Assembly: GCA_035762665.1 (NCBI GenBank)
Contig: DASTNZ010000004.1
Span: forward strand, 13,129 to 77,128
Source of the DNA: JASLBX01 sp035762665
GTDB taxonomy: Bacteria > Actinomycetota > Actinomycetes > Jiangellales > Jiangellaceae
Length of the DNA stretch: 64,000 nt
Direction of reading: 5' to 3'
Shown: positions 33,651-42,956 of the stretch, piece by piece
How positions within the stretch are numbered: the stretch's first letter is position 1
How the letters are laid out: every line of letters starts with the position of its first letter
Notes under the pieces: model-generated
The model's database searches: none
Seen by the model: only the letters and a program-made list of their open reading frames with translations
What the model was told of the DNA's origin: nothing
Translations under genes and position numbers: made by a program

Positions 33651-35045
33651 GTGGCGAACAACGCTGAAGGCTCCACCAGTTTCGACATCGTCGTCCTCGG
33701 CGGCGGCAGCGGTGGCTACGCGTGCGCTCTGCGCGCCGCTGAGCTGGATATGTCCGTCGCGCTGATCGAGAAGGACAAGGTCGGCGGCACCTGCCTGCAT
33801 TACGGCTGCATCCCGACCAAGGCATTTCTGCACGCGGCGGAGGTTGCTGACGCCGCCCGGGAGTCGGCACAGTTCGGTATCCAGGCCTCCCTCGACGGTA
33901 TCGACATCCCTGGCCTGCACTCGTACAAGGACGGCGTGGTCGGGCGCGCGTACAAAGGGCTGCAGGGATTGATCAAGGGCCGCAAAGTCACCCTGATCGA
34001 GGGTACGGGGCGGCTCGTCGCGCCGAACGCAGTCGAGGTGGACGGAACGCGGTACGAGGGACGACACGTGGTTCTCGCCACCGGGTCCTACGCGAAGACC
34101 CTGCCTGGGCTGGAGCTGGATGGCGAGCGGGTTATTTCCAGCTACGAAGCACTGACTCTGGACCGGGTGCCGTCGTCCGTCGTGGTGCTCGGCGGAGGCG
34201 TCATCGGCGTCGAGTTCGCCAGCGTCTGGCGCTCGTTCGGCGCGGAGGTGACGATCGTCGAGGCACTCCCCCGTCTGGTCCCGGGCGAGGACGAGGATGC
34301 GTCGAAGGCGGTCGAGCGCGCTTTTCGGAAGCGCGGCATTGGGTTCAGGACCGGCACACCGTTCAAAGGGATCGAGAAGACCGACGACGGTGTGCGGGTC
34401 ACGCTCGGGAACGGCGACGCGCTCGAATCCGAACTGATTCTCGTCGCCGTCGGCCGCGGCCCAGTGACCGAGGCGCTGGGGTACGAAGACGCCGGCATCA
34501 CCCTCGACCGCGGTTTCGTGCCGACCGACGACCAGCTCCGCACAAATGTCCCTGGCGTGTACGCGGTCGGCGACATCGTGCCCGGCCTGCAACTCGCACA
34601 CCGCGGTTTCCAGCAGGGCATCTTCGTCGCCGAGCACATCGCCGGGCTCGACCCGGTGCCGTTCGACGACTCTGGCATCCCGCGTGTTACGTACTGCGAC
34701 CCCGAGGTCGCGTCGGTCGGGCTGACCGAAGCGGCCGCCCGCGAGAAGTACGGTGCGGACAACGTCGAATCCACCAGGTACGACCTCGGTGGCAACGGCA
34801 AGAGCCAGATTCTCAAGACGCAGGGCTTCGTCAAGGTCGTGCGGCTCAAAGGCGACCGCGTGCTTGGTGTGCACATGGTCGGGGCGCGCGTCGGAGAACT
34901 CGTCGGCGAGGCCCAGCTGATCTACAACTGGGAGGCGCTGCCCGATGATGTCGCCCAGCTCATCCATGCCCATCCGACGCAGAGTGAGGCGCTCGGCGAA
35001 GCGCATCTGGCCCTCGCCGGCAAACCCCTACACGCCCACGGCTGA
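33651..35045 (+). CDS. lpdA: Dihydrolipoyl dehydrogenase
   Basis: This 464-residue flavoprotein reoxidises dihydrolipoyl groups of 2-oxoacid dehydrogenase complexes with NAD+. It has the FAD motif VVLGGGSGGYACAL, redox disulfide GGTCLHYGCIPTKA, NAD motif VVLGGGVIGVEFAS, GVYAVGDIVPGLQLAH and the C-terminal catalytic pair HAHPTQSEALGEA. GTG 33651 has AAGGAG upstream. sucB follows after 54 bp. The sequence between them holds TATAAG, so sucB may also have its own promoter. Confidence 0.96.
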   Translation: MANNAEGSTSFDIVVLGGGSGGYACALRAAELDMSVALIEKDKVGGTCLHYGCIPTKAFLHAAEVADAARESAQFGIQASLDGIDIPGLHSYKDGVVGRAYKGLQGLIKGRKVTLIEGTGRLVAPNAVEVDGTRYEGRHVVLATGSYAKTLPGLELDGERVISSYEALTLDRVPSSVVVLGGGVIGVEFASVWRSFGAEVTIVEALPRLVPGEDEDASKAVERAFRKRGIGFRTGTPFKGIEKTDDGVRVTLGNGDALESELILVAVGRGPVTEALGYEDAGITLDRGFVPTDDQLRTNVPGVYAVGDIVPGLQLAHRGFQQGIFVAEHIAGLDPVPFDDSGIPRVTYCDPEVASVGLTEAAAREKYGADNVESTRYDLGGNGKSQILKTQGFVKVVRLKGDRVLGVHMVGARVGELVGEAQLIYNWEALPDDVAQLIHAHPTQSEALGEAHLALAGKPLHAHG

Positions 35046-35099
35046 CTGACATGCTTCAGTAGGCTCTGGTTCTCGTTATAAGTCGAAAGGACGACGACG

Positions 35100-36926
35100 A
35101 TGGCGACCTCCGTCACACTGCCTGCACTCGGTGAAAGCGTCACCGAGGGGACAGTGACTCGTTGGCTCAAGCAGCCCGGTGAGGAGGTACAGGCCGACGA
35201 GCCGCTGCTGGAGATCTCCACCGACAAGGTCGATACCGAAATCCCGTCACCTGTCTCAGGCGTTCTTCTCGAGATCAAGGTGCAGGAGGACGAGACCGTC
35301 GAGGTCGGTGCGGAGCTTGCCCTCATCGGTGACGCGGCCGAGACCGGCGGCGAGGCAGCCGCCCCGGCCGGTCAGTCCGAGCAAGAACAGCCGCAAGCGC
35401 AGCCGGCTGAACAGGACGAGCCGCTGCTCGGCGAACCGCAGCAGCAGGAAGCGCAGCCGGAGGCCGAACAACCCCAGGCCGAACAACCCCAGGCCGAGCA
35501 GCCGCGGGCGGAGCCGGCCGGCGAAGGCACGCCAGTCACCCTTCCAGCGCTCGGCGAAAGCGTCACCGAGGGCACGGTAACGCGCTGGCTCAAGCAAGTC
35601 GGCGACTCCGTCGAGGTCGACGAGCCGCTACTGGAGATCTCCACCGACAAGGTCGACACCGAGATTCCGTCGCCCGTTGCGGGCACCGTTATGGACATCA
35701 AGGTAGCCGAGGACGAGACGGTCGAAGTCGGCGCGGAGCTGGCTATCATCGGCACGGCAGGCGCGGCAGCGGCACCGACGCAGCCGTCCCAGCCGGAGGC
35801 CGAGCCAGAGCCGGCGCAAGCCGAAACACCACTGGAGGAGGAGGTGCAGGAGCGCGCCGCCGCCGAGGCACAGTCGCTCGAGATGGCCGAAGCCAAGGCG
35901 GAGCGGCAGCCCGCACCCGCTCAACCGGCCCCCGCGCCGCAGCCCGCCCGGCCCCAGCAGCAGGCTCCGGCGCCGGCTGCGGCGCCGTCCGGCGACGGTG
36001 CTCCGTACGTGACGCCGTTGGTCCGCAAGCTAGCCGCGGAGCACAACGTGGACCTGCCCACGATCACCGGTACCGGAGTGGGAGGCCGTATTCGCAAGCA
36101 GGACGTCCTCGCCGCAGCCGAAGCCGCCAAGCAGGCGGCCTCCGCCGCCCCGGCGCCTGCTTCCGTGGAGCCGGCTGCCGCTACCCCGGCGGTCGAGCCC
36201 AGCCCGCTGCGTGGTAAGACCGAGAAGCTCAGCCGCATCCGCAAAGTCATCGCCCAGCGGGTCCACGAGTCGCTGCAGAACACCGCGCAGCTCACGACCG
36301 TGGTGGAGGTCGACGTCACCGCGATCGCGAAGCTTCGCGAGCAGACCAAGCGGTCATTCGAGCAGCGTGAGGGCGTGAAGCTGTCGTTCCTGCCGTTCTT
36401 CGCCAAGGCCGCGATCGAGGCGCTCAAGGCCCACCCGAAACTCAATGCGACCATCGACATCGAGGCCGGCGAAGTCACCTACCACGACACCGAGAACCTC
36501 GCCCTCGCGGTGGACACCGACCGCGGCCTGATGGTGCCGGTGATCCACAACGCCGGCGATCTCAACATCTCCGGCCTGGCCAAGCGCATCGCCGACCTCG
36601 CCCGGCGCACCCGCGACAACAAGCTCAAGCCGGACGACGTCGCGGGCGGGACGTTCACCCTCACCAACACAGGCAGCCGCGGCGCGTTGTTCGACACGCC
36701 AATCTTCTTCGAGCCCCAGGTGGCGATACTAGGCACCGGGACGGTCGTGAAGCGTCCCGTCGTGGTCCACACCGACCTGGGAGAGACCATTGCGATCCGG
36801 CACATGATGTACCTCGCGCTCAGCTACGACCACCGGCTGATCGACGGTGCCGATGCGGCCCGGTTCCTCACCACTATCAAGCAACGACTCGAGGCCGGGC
36901 AATTCGAAGGTGATCTCGGCGGCTGA
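35100..36926 (+). CDS. sucB: 2-oxoglutarate dehydrogenase E2 (dihydrolipoyl succinyltransferase), two lipoyl domains
   Basis: The 608-residue protein has two lipoyl domains (about 1-77 and 141-218) with lipoyl lysines K43 and K184, each in LEISTDKVDTEIPSP. A Pro/Gln/Glu/Ala linker separates them, with short repeats such as EQPQAEQPQAEQP. Then come a peripheral subunit-binding domain (about 301-340, TPLVRKLAAEHNVDLPTITG) and the catalytic domain ending in the DHRLIDGADAARF motif. AAAGGA precedes the ATG. Lipoate should be added by LipB/LipA encoded 2.8 kb downstream. In actinobacteria the E2 of this type can serve more than one 2-oxoacid complex; the exact complex is inferred. Confidence 0.95.
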   Translation: MATSVTLPALGESVTEGTVTRWLKQPGEEVQADEPLLEISTDKVDTEIPSPVSGVLLEIKVQEDETVEVGAELALIGDAAETGGEAAAPAGQSEQEQPQAQPAEQDEPLLGEPQQQEAQPEAEQPQAEQPQAEQPRAEPAGEGTPVTLPALGESVTEGTVTRWLKQVGDSVEVDEPLLEISTDKVDTEIPSPVAGTVMDIKVAEDETVEVGAELAIIGTAGAAAAPTQPSQPEAEPEPAQAETPLEEEVQERAAAEAQSLEMAEAKAERQPAPAQPAPAPQPARPQQQAPAPAAAPSGDGAPYVTPLVRKLAAEHNVDLPTITGTGVGGRIRKQDVLAAAEAAKQAASAAPAPASVEPAAATPAVEPSPLRGKTEKLSRIRKVIAQRVHESLQNTAQLTTVVEVDVTAIAKLREQTKRSFEQREGVKLSFLPFFAKAAIEALKAHPKLNATIDIEAGEVTYHDTENLALAVDTDRGLMVPVIHNAGDLNISGLAKRIADLARRTRDNKLKPDDVAGGTFTLTNTGSRGALFDTPIFFEPQVAILGTGTVVKRPVVVHTDLGETIAIRHMMYLALSYDHRLIDGADAARFLTTIKQRLEAGQFEGDLGG

Positions 36927-36946
36927 CGTCGGGCAAGATAGCGGGC

Positions 36947-37840
36947 ATGCGCGTTGCGATCACTGGTTCCAGTGGACTGATCGGTTCCGCGCTGAGCGGC
37001 TCACTCATCGCCGATGGGCATGAGATCGTCCGGCTCGTCCGCCGCGAGCCTACGGCCCCCAACGAGGCCCAGTGGAACCCGTCGCGGGGCCGGATCGACC
37101 TTGCCGATCTTGAGGGTGTGGACGCCGCGGTGAACCTCGCCGGCGCCCCTCTCGGCCCGCATCGCTGGACCTCGTCGTACAAGAAGACGATCCTGGCCAG
37201 CCGCACCAACGCCACGCGTGTCCTGACCACGGCGCTGGCAAAACTCGACAACCCGCCCCGCGTGCTGGTGTCCGCGTCGGGGGTCGCCATGTACGGGATC
37301 CATCACGGCCGCGAGTTCCTCGACGAGGACGACTTGCCCGGCACCAGCTTCCTGGCGTCGGTTTGTGAACACTGGGAGGCCGCGGCCGAGCCCGCGACCG
37401 ACGCCGACATCGCAGTCTGCCACGTACGGTTCGGCCTGGTGATCTCACGCAAAGGCGGCGCACTCGCGCGCATGCTGCCGTGGTTCCGCGCCGGCCTTGG
37501 CGGCCCCCTCGGCGGTGGCGACCAGTACTGGAGCACCGTCTCGCTCGTCGACGCGGTGCGGGCGGTGCGCTTTCTCCTCGAGACGCCCGGATGCACCGGG
37601 CCCTACAACCTCACCTCGCCGATGCCCGTGACGAACGCGGAGTTCGCCCGCGTCCTCGCGTACACGCTGCGCCGCCCGATGCTATTGCCAGTGCCGCCGT
37701 TCGTCCTGCGCGTGCGGTTAGGCGAGCTCGCCGAAGACATCCTGGCCAGCGTCCGGGCGGTGCCGCGCAGGTTACTTGATTCGGGCTTCAGCTTCGACCA
37801 TCCGGACGCCCGATCGATCGTCGCCGCTGGTCTTCGCTGA
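36947..37840 (+). CDS. TIGR01777-type NAD(P)-dependent epimerase
   Basis: The 297-residue protein starts with the Rossmann motif MRVAITGSSGLIGSALSGSL. It has the family segments VDAAVNLAGAPLG and NPPRVLVSASGVAMYGIHHG, with DEDDLPGTSFLASVCEHWEA and VRFGLVISRKGGAL. This extended short-chain dehydrogenase family (YfcH, SulA-like) has no firmly known reaction. It follows sucB by 20 bp, so it is probably read with it. A strong hairpin lies 35 bp after its stop. Confidence 0.92.
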   Translation: MRVAITGSSGLIGSALSGSLIADGHEIVRLVRREPTAPNEAQWNPSRGRIDLADLEGVDAAVNLAGAPLGPHRWTSSYKKTILASRTNATRVLTTALAKLDNPPRVLVSASGVAMYGIHHGREFLDEDDLPGTSFLASVCEHWEAAAEPATDADIAVCHVRFGLVISRKGGALARMLPWFRAGLGGPLGGGDQYWSTVSLVDAVRAVRFLLETPGCTGPYNLTSPMPVTNAEFARVLAYTLRRPMLLPVPPFVLRVRLGELAEDILASVRAVPRRLLDSGFSFDHPDARSIVAAGLR

Positions 37841-37875
37841 TCACTGCATATTCGGGACGTAATGGCGCAGTGGGC

Positions 37876-37913
37876 GCTGCTGCCCGGTTGGCACCACGCG
37901 ACCGGGCAGCAGC
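37876..37913 (+). terminator. Hairpin after the epimerase gene
   Basis: A perfect 13-bp inverted repeat GCTGCTGCCCGGT / ACCGGGCAGCAGC with a 12-base loop, 35 bp after the epimerase stop. No T-run follows. It most likely ends the lpd-sucB-epimerase transcript. The rest of the 275-bp gap (37841-38115) shows nothing I can call a gene. Confidence 0.55.
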
Positions 37914-38115
37914 ACGTGCTTACAGCTCGCAGAACGGTTCCATGGCGAGCACACCTGCCGCGAGTGCAGCCGCGGTCAGCCGAACCAGCCGCCGAGCGGC
38001 TGATCGAGCGATCGACGCGGGACACTCCTCTCACGGAATGGGGTTCCGTGCGCTAGTACGTCAAACCTCGCACTACGGTTCAAAACAGAAAGTCCGCGCC
38101 CTGCCGTTAGGTAGG

Positions 38116-39609
38116 TCAGCTGAACCGGTATCCCGACGCGTCGGCGGCCACAACCAGCTCGGCTCGCCACGTCCCTTCGGGGACGCCCTCAAGCTGCTCG
38201 ACCACTTCGCCGTCCTCGTCGACCAGGTCGTAGGGGGTGATCCGGTCGGTGATCTCCAGGACGACAGGAAGTTCACCCGCTTCGGAGATGACCTCGACGT
38301 CGACGACCTCAAACTGCAGGCCGCGCGGCCGGACTCCCGCATCCTGGTAGTCCTGGATCAACTCGTAGTCGGCGGCCAGGTGTGGACTGGTCGGCGCGAA
38401 GAGCTGGCACAACCGCTCCGGATCCAGCTCGGTGAATGCCGTCGCCCGAAGTTCGAACATGCCCTCCACCACCGGCGTCCAGTCAGTCACCTCGGGAGGT
38501 GCCTCGGTCGGCGCCGGCTGGAGCCCGCCACACAGGTCCACAGCCTCTTCCGTGCTGCCCGGTGAGGTGACCCGGCCGGCCCCAGGCAGCATGCTGACGT
38601 CCTCGCCGCGCAGCTGGTTCCACACGCCGTACGCGCCGAGTCCGACCACCGGCAAGGCAACGAGCAGCGCAAGCCCGACGAGCAGGAAGTCCTTCCGGCT
38701 GCGCGGCCGGCGGCGCTCTTTGTCCGCAGGCGGCCTCGGTTCCACGGCAGGCTCGAGCTCTGGGCGGCCGCGCCCGCGTGCCCTGCGGCCTCCGCGGCGT
38801 CCCGGATCGGTTTCCTCGGCGTCGGCCTCGTCGGTCATGCCGACCTCGGAGAGCTCACCCGTGTTCGCGACCAAGCCGACCGGCTCGGGATCAGCCAACG
38901 CGAACATCGCGTTCGACAGCGATGCGGCATCCAGACGGCGATCGGGATCGGGGTGCAGTGCGCGCGCCAGCGCTCCGTGCGTGGCCGGCGCGATGCCTGG
39001 CAGCGTCAGTGGCTTGCCCGGCAGGTATCCGGTCAGGGCGAGCACAGCGGTCGCGGCCATTCCGTACACGTCCGAGGCCGGAACCGGCCACTTGCCGGCT
39101 TCCACCTCGGGCGCGGTCACGCCCGGCACCAGCGCCGGGAACTGACCAGTGAGCCGGGCCACCCCTAGGTCAGACAGCATCGGGCGGCCGTCGGCGGTGA
39201 ACAGGATGTTCGCCGGTTGCACCTCCCCGTGGACAACCCCCCGGCGGTGGATCTCGGACAGGGCATCGGCGAGCGGCGCGCAGATCGTCACTACCTCACC
39301 GGGGTCGAGCACTTGCCGGGCCCCGAGCAGGTCGGCGAGGTTTCCGCCGTCCGCGAGAGCCATCACAACCGCCAGGCCGTCCTCGATCTCAATCACCCCG
39401 TAGATCGGAACGAGATGCGGGTGATCGACAGTGGTGAGCGCCAGCGCCTCCTGCTGCGCCTCGGCCCGCTGCTCGAACGACGGGATAGCCAGCAGCTTGA
39501 CTGCGACGATCTCTCCCGAACTCTCCTCGCGCGCTACCCAGACCGAACCGTGACTACCAACGCCGAGCCGCTGCTCGAGCAGGTAGCCCGGCACGAAGGG
39601 AGAGTCCAC
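38116..39609 (-). CDS. Membrane-anchored Ser/Thr pseudokinase
   Basis: The protein has a Hanks-type kinase domain (about 8-240 from GTG 39609): glycine loop LGVGSHGSVWVA, ATP lysine K38 in VAVKLL, and the DFG equivalent SDLGVAR with D147. The catalytic HRDLKPxN is changed to HGEVQPAN (H127, G128, E129, Q131), so the catalytic Asp and Lys are lost. After a basic linker come a membrane helix (308-330) and an outside domain that resembles SnoaL/NTF2-like folds (VVEGMFELRATAFTELDPER). It is probably a sensor or scaffold that binds but hardly transfers phosphate. The start is uncertain: GTG at 39609, 39633 or 39663. It is divergent from lipB. Confidence 0.8.
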   Translation of the reverse strand: MDSPFVPGYLLEQRLGVGSHGSVWVAREESSGEIVAVKLLAIPSFEQRAEAQQEALALTTVDHPHLVPIYGVIEIEDGLAVVMALADGGNLADLLGARQVLDPGEVVTICAPLADALSEIHRRGVVHGEVQPANILFTADGRPMLSDLGVARLTGQFPALVPGVTAPEVEAGKWPVPASDVYGMAATAVLALTGYLPGKPLTLPGIAPATHGALARALHPDPDRRLDAASLSNAMFALADPEPVGLVANTGELSEVGMTDEADAEETDPGRRGGRRARGRGRPELEPAVEPRPPADKERRRPRSRKDFLLVGLALLVALPVVGLGAYGVWNQLRGEDVSMLPGAGRVTSPGSTEEAVDLCGGLQPAPTEAPPEVTDWTPVVEGMFELRATAFTELDPERLCQLFAPTSPHLAADYELIQDYQDAGVRPRGLQFEVVDVEVISEAGELPVVLEITDRITPYDLVDEDGEVVEQLEGVPEGTWRAELVVAADASGYRFS

Positions 39610-39751
39610 GTGCGTATCGTTGCAAACGCTCACAGCCGCCCGTGCGCTGCCCGTGGGTTTCACTCGGCCGCTCGCATACGCTGGACTTCATGAGCCACCC
39701 CACAAGACCGCTCGCTCCGCAAGCTCCGTTCGCGTTGCGGAGGCCACGGCA

Positions 39752-40408
39752 GTGAGTGCGCTCGAGGTGATCCATTACGACGGTTTCGTTCCGTACCGGG
39801 CTGGCTGGGACGAGCAACGACGCCTGCACGGCCAGCGCACCGCGGGTGAGATCGGTGACACGGTAATGCTGCTGCAGCACGAGCCGGTCTACACCGCCGG
39901 CAAGCGCACCGAGCCGCACGAACGACCCCTCCCCGGATCCGGCGCACCCACGATCGACGTCGACCGCGGCGGCAAGATCACCTGGCATGGACCCGGCCAG
40001 CTCGTCGGATACCCGATCGTCAAGCTCCCCGACCCGGTCGACGTCGTCGCGTACGTCCGGCGGGTCGAGCAGATGCTCATCGACACGTGCGCGGAGCTTG
40101 GCCTCCAGACTGGGCGGATCGAGGGTCGCAGCGGCGTCTGGGTCCAGGCCGACGACCGCGGGCCGGCCCGCAAAGTGGCGGCCATCGGTATTCGGGTGGC
40201 CCAGGGCGTGACGATGCACGGTTTCGCCCTCAACTGCGACGCCGATTTGGATTGGTACGCGCGCATTGTCCCGTGCGGCATCGCCGACGCGGGCGTCACG
40301 TCGCTGACGGCCGAGCTAGACCGGCAGGTCACTGTGGCCGAGGTCTCACCCGTGATCGAACGCCACCTGCCCACCATCCTCGCGACGGAACGTACTCTGG
40401 TTGCGTGA
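39752..40408 (+). CDS. lipB: Lipoyl(octanoyl) transferase
   Basis: LipB moves octanoate from acyl carrier protein to lipoyl domains. The 218-residue protein has the GRSGVWVQADDRGPARKVAA segment with the catalytic Lys, HGFALNCDADLDWY, and the catalytic Cys in IVPCGIADAGVTSL. GTG 39752 lies nine bases after GGAGG; in-frame sequence further upstream is not protein-like. lipA follows with a GTGA overlap. Targets include the two lipoyl domains of SucB. Confidence 0.95.
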   Translation: MSALEVIHYDGFVPYRAGWDEQRRLHGQRTAGEIGDTVMLLQHEPVYTAGKRTEPHERPLPGSGAPTIDVDRGGKITWHGPGQLVGYPIVKLPDPVDVVAYVRRVEQMLIDTCAELGLQTGRIEGRSGVWVQADDRGPARKVAAIGIRVAQGVTMHGFALNCDADLDWYARIVPCGIADAGVTSLTAELDRQVTVAEVSPVIERHLPTILATERTLVA

Positions 40409-41346
40409 GCGTCGCACCGGAAGGTCGTCGACTGCTGCGCCTCGAGGTGCGTAACAGCCGGACACCGATCGAGAAGAAGCCGTCCTGGATCAAGACGACG
40501 GCCCGGATGGGGCCGGAATACAGGGAGCTTCAGGCGCTGGTAAAGCGCGAGGGACTGCACACCGTGTGCCAGGAGGCCGGCTGCCCGAACATCTTCGAGT
40601 GCTGGGAAGACCGCGAAGCCACCTTCCTCATCGGCGGTGACCACTGCACCAGGCGGTGCGACTTCTGCCAGATCGACACGGGCAAGCCAGAGCCACTGGA
40701 CCGCGACGAGCCGCGCCGGGTGGCCGAGTCGGTTCAGGCGATGGGTCTGCGGTACGCCACGGTCACCGGGGTGACCCGTGACGACCTGGAAGACGAAGGC
40801 GCCTGGCTGTATGCGGAGACGGTCCGCGCGATCCACGCGCTGAACCCGGACACCGGCGTCGAGATCCTCACCCCCGACTTCTCCGGGAAGGCCGAGCTGC
40901 TGCAGCAGGTCTTCGACGCTCAACCGGAGGTCTTCGCGCACAACGTCGAGACCGTGCCGCGGATCTTCAAGCGAATCCGCCCGGCGTTCCGGTACGACCG
41001 GTCGCTGGATGTGATCAGCCTGGCGCGGGACGCGGGCATGGTTACCAAGTCGAACCTCATCCTGGGCATGGGTGAGACCCGGGAGGAGATTTCGCAGGCC
41101 CTGGTTGACCTGCATGCGGCGGGGTGCGACCTGATCACGATCACGCAATACCTGCGGCCGTCTCCCCGGCACCATCCGGTCGAGCGCTGGGTCAAGCCCG
41201 AGGAGTTCGTCGAGCTCCGCGAGGAGGCCGAGCGGATCGGCTTCGCCGGCGTCATGTCCGGCCCGCTGGTGCGCTCGTCGTACCGCGCCGGCCGGCTGTA
41301 CCGACAGGCGATACAGGCTCGGTCCGCGGCAGCGACCGTCCAGTGA
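40405..41346 (+). CDS. lipA: Lipoyl synthase (radical SAM)
   Basis: LipA inserts two sulfurs into octanoyl groups. The 313-residue protein has the auxiliary 4Fe-4S site CQEAGCPNIFECW and the radical-SAM site CTRRCDFCQI, then the family segments TVTGVTRDDLEDEGAW and LTPDFSGKAELLQQV. The C-terminal SYRAGRLYRQA carries the Ser that ligates the auxiliary cluster. GTG 40405 overlaps lipB by 4 bp, and map follows with another GTGA overlap. Confidence 0.97.
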   Translation: MSVAPEGRRLLRLEVRNSRTPIEKKPSWIKTTARMGPEYRELQALVKREGLHTVCQEAGCPNIFECWEDREATFLIGGDHCTRRCDFCQIDTGKPEPLDRDEPRRVAESVQAMGLRYATVTGVTRDDLEDEGAWLYAETVRAIHALNPDTGVEILTPDFSGKAELLQQVFDAQPEVFAHNVETVPRIFKRIRPAFRYDRSLDVISLARDAGMVTKSNLILGMGETREEISQALVDLHAAGCDLITITQYLRPSPRHHPVERWVKPEEFVELREEAERIGFAGVMSGPLVRSSYRAGRLYRQAIQARSAAATVQ

Positions 41347-42137
41347 TCGAACTGCGCACGCCGGCCGAGATTGAGGCCATGCGACCGGCCGGGCGCTTCG
41401 TGGCCGGCGTGCTCTCCGCCGTCGCCCACGCGGCAGATGTAGGGGTCAACCTGCTTGATCTCGACGCGCTCGCTCACGAGATGATCCGGGAGCGCGGAGC
41501 GTCCTCGTGCTACGTCGACTACCACCCCGCATTCGGCGCCTACCCGTTCGGAAAAGTCCTTTGCACGTCGGTCAACGACGCCGTACTGCACGGCCGGCCA
41601 CACGACTACCGGCTCCGTGACGGCGACCTGCTCTCGATCGACTTCGCCGCGTCCGTCGACGGCTGGGTGACCGACAGCGCGCTGAGCCTAGTGGTGGGAA
41701 CACCGCGCGACGACGATCTGCGATTGATCGAGGTGACCGAAACGGCGCTGGCAGCGGCGATCAAAATGGCTGTAGTAGGAAACCGGATGGGCGATATCTC
41801 CGCGACTATCGGCGACGTGGCCCGAGCCGCGGGATACCAGCCCAACACGCAGTTCGGGGGGCACGGCGTGGGCCGGACGATGCACGGCGACCCTCCGGTA
41901 TCGAACGATGGCCGCCCAGGTCGTGGTCTGCCGTTGCGATCCGGACTGGTCGTCGCCATCGAGCCGTGGTTGCTCGCCGGATCGCAGGAGATCTACACCG
42001 ATCGGGATGGCTGGACGCTGCGGAGCGCTGACGGTTCGCGCGGCGCGCATAGTGAGCACACGGTCGCCATCACGGAGGACGGCCCGCTGGTGCTGACTGA
42101 CCGTGGCGATTTCGACGCCGCCGGGGCGGGCAACTAA
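41343..42137 (+). CDS. map: Methionine aminopeptidase, type I (first of two)
   Basis: The 264-residue protein removes the initiator methionine. It has LCTSVNDAVLHGRP with the first His, metal ligands in IDFAASVDGWVTDSAL, GGHGVGRTMHGDPPV, IEPWLLAGS and HSEHTVAI. GTG 41343 overlaps the lipA stop by 4 bp, so it is part of lipB-lipA-map. It lacks the N-terminal Pro-rich extension found in the paralogue at 61814. Two type I enzymes are usual in actinobacteria. Confidence 0.93.
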   Translation: MIELRTPAEIEAMRPAGRFVAGVLSAVAHAADVGVNLLDLDALAHEMIRERGASSCYVDYHPAFGAYPFGKVLCTSVNDAVLHGRPHDYRLRDGDLLSIDFAASVDGWVTDSALSLVVGTPRDDDLRLIEVTETALAAAIKMAVVGNRMGDISATIGDVARAAGYQPNTQFGGHGVGRTMHGDPPVSNDGRPGRGLPLRSGLVVAIEPWLLAGSQEIYTDRDGWTLRSADGSRGAHSEHTVAITEDGPLVLTDRGDFDAAGAGN

Positions 42138-42140
42138 CCT
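42135..42140 (+). promoter_or_regulatory. -10 element of the DUF4191 gene, leaderless transcript likely
   Basis: TAACCT ends seven bases before ATG 42148. There is no Shine-Dalgarno in between. It overlaps the map stop codon, so the DUF4191 gene can be started separately from the lip operon. Confidence 0.45.
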
Positions 42141-42147
42141 GTCCCGC

Positions 42148-42855
42148 ATGGCACGCAAGGACGCGCAGCAGGGGTCTGCCGAGAAGAAGCCCGGCCGCAT
42201 CGCTCAGATCAAGAGCACGTACCGGATGGCCAGGCGTAGCGACCGCTGGATCGGATGGGTGACGCTCGCTGCCATCCTGGTAACCCTCGGCGTATTCGTC
42301 GCCCTCGGCTTCATCCTCGACAGGCGCATCCTGTACCCGCTGATGGGACTGCCGATGGCCCTGCTCGTCGGCGCACTCATCTTCGGCCGCCGAGCCGAGC
42401 GGGCGGCCTACGCCCAGATCGAGGGCCAGCCTGGAGCCGCCATGGCCGCTCTCGGCACGCTCCGGCGCGGGTGGGACACCACACCGGTGGTCGCCACCAA
42501 CAAGCATCAAGACGTCGTCCACCGCGCCGTTGGCAAGCCGGGAATCATCCTCGTCGCCGAGGGCACGTCGCACCAGCGGCTCAGCAATCTGCTCGGTCAG
42601 GAGAAGCGCCGCCATGCTCGAGTCTCCCCCGAGACGCCGATCCACGAGATCATTGTCGGGCGTGGCGAGGATGAGATCCCGCTGCCCAAGCTGGCCCGGC
42701 AGGTCCGCAAGCTGCCGCGGCAACTTCGCGGCGCCGAGATCACCGAACTGCGCTCGCGCCTGCGGGCGTTGGGGACTCAGCCGGTGCCGATGCCCAAGGG
42801 ACCGCTGCCCAAGGGCCTGAAGATCCCTAGGGGCGGAATGCCCCAACAGCGCTGA
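42148..42855 (+). CDS. DUF4191 membrane protein
   Basis: The 235-residue protein begins MARKDAQQGSAEKKPGRIAQ and has two membrane helices (about 34-55 and 63-80). A cytoplasmic domain follows with the family segments RRGWDTTPVVATNKHQDVVH and GIILVAEGTSHQRLSNLLGQ, and a basic Pro/Lys-rich end (PVPMPKGPLPKGLKIPRGG). This is DUF4191, conserved beside lipA in actinobacteria; no function is known. ATG 42148 lies 10 bp after map. Confidence 0.92.
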   Translation: MARKDAQQGSAEKKPGRIAQIKSTYRMARRSDRWIGWVTLAAILVTLGVFVALGFILDRRILYPLMGLPMALLVGALIFGRRAERAAYAQIEGQPGAAMAALGTLRRGWDTTPVVATNKHQDVVHRAVGKPGIILVAEGTSHQRLSNLLGQEKRRHARVSPETPIHEIIVGRGEDEIPLPKLARQVRKLPRQLRGAEITELRSRLRALGTQPVPMPKGPLPKGLKIPRGGMPQQR

Positions 42856-42956
42856 CCAATCGATGACGTTCGGCAGGCGGCGCGACGTTACCTACCTGCA
42901 CGCGTGGGTGTAGGTGCGTCGACACCTCTCGTGGGCGGCCGGGTGTGGCGTCAGTG

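Noticed and set aside
33633..35006. Long open frame antisense to lpdA
   Set aside because: It mirrors codon bias of lpdA (GC-rich third positions), has no ribosome site and no protein-family look. lpdA on the other strand is certain.
35400..35530. Repeat array in DNA (GAACAACCCCAGGCC units)
   Set aside because: These are codons of the Pro/Gln/Glu/Ala linker of SucB (EQPQA repeats), a normal feature of E2 proteins, not a separate repeat element.
42856..42956. Dyad ACCTAC...GTAGGT between DUF4191 and RDD genes
   Set aside because: Six-base arms with a long loop in GC-rich DNA are too weak to call a terminator.
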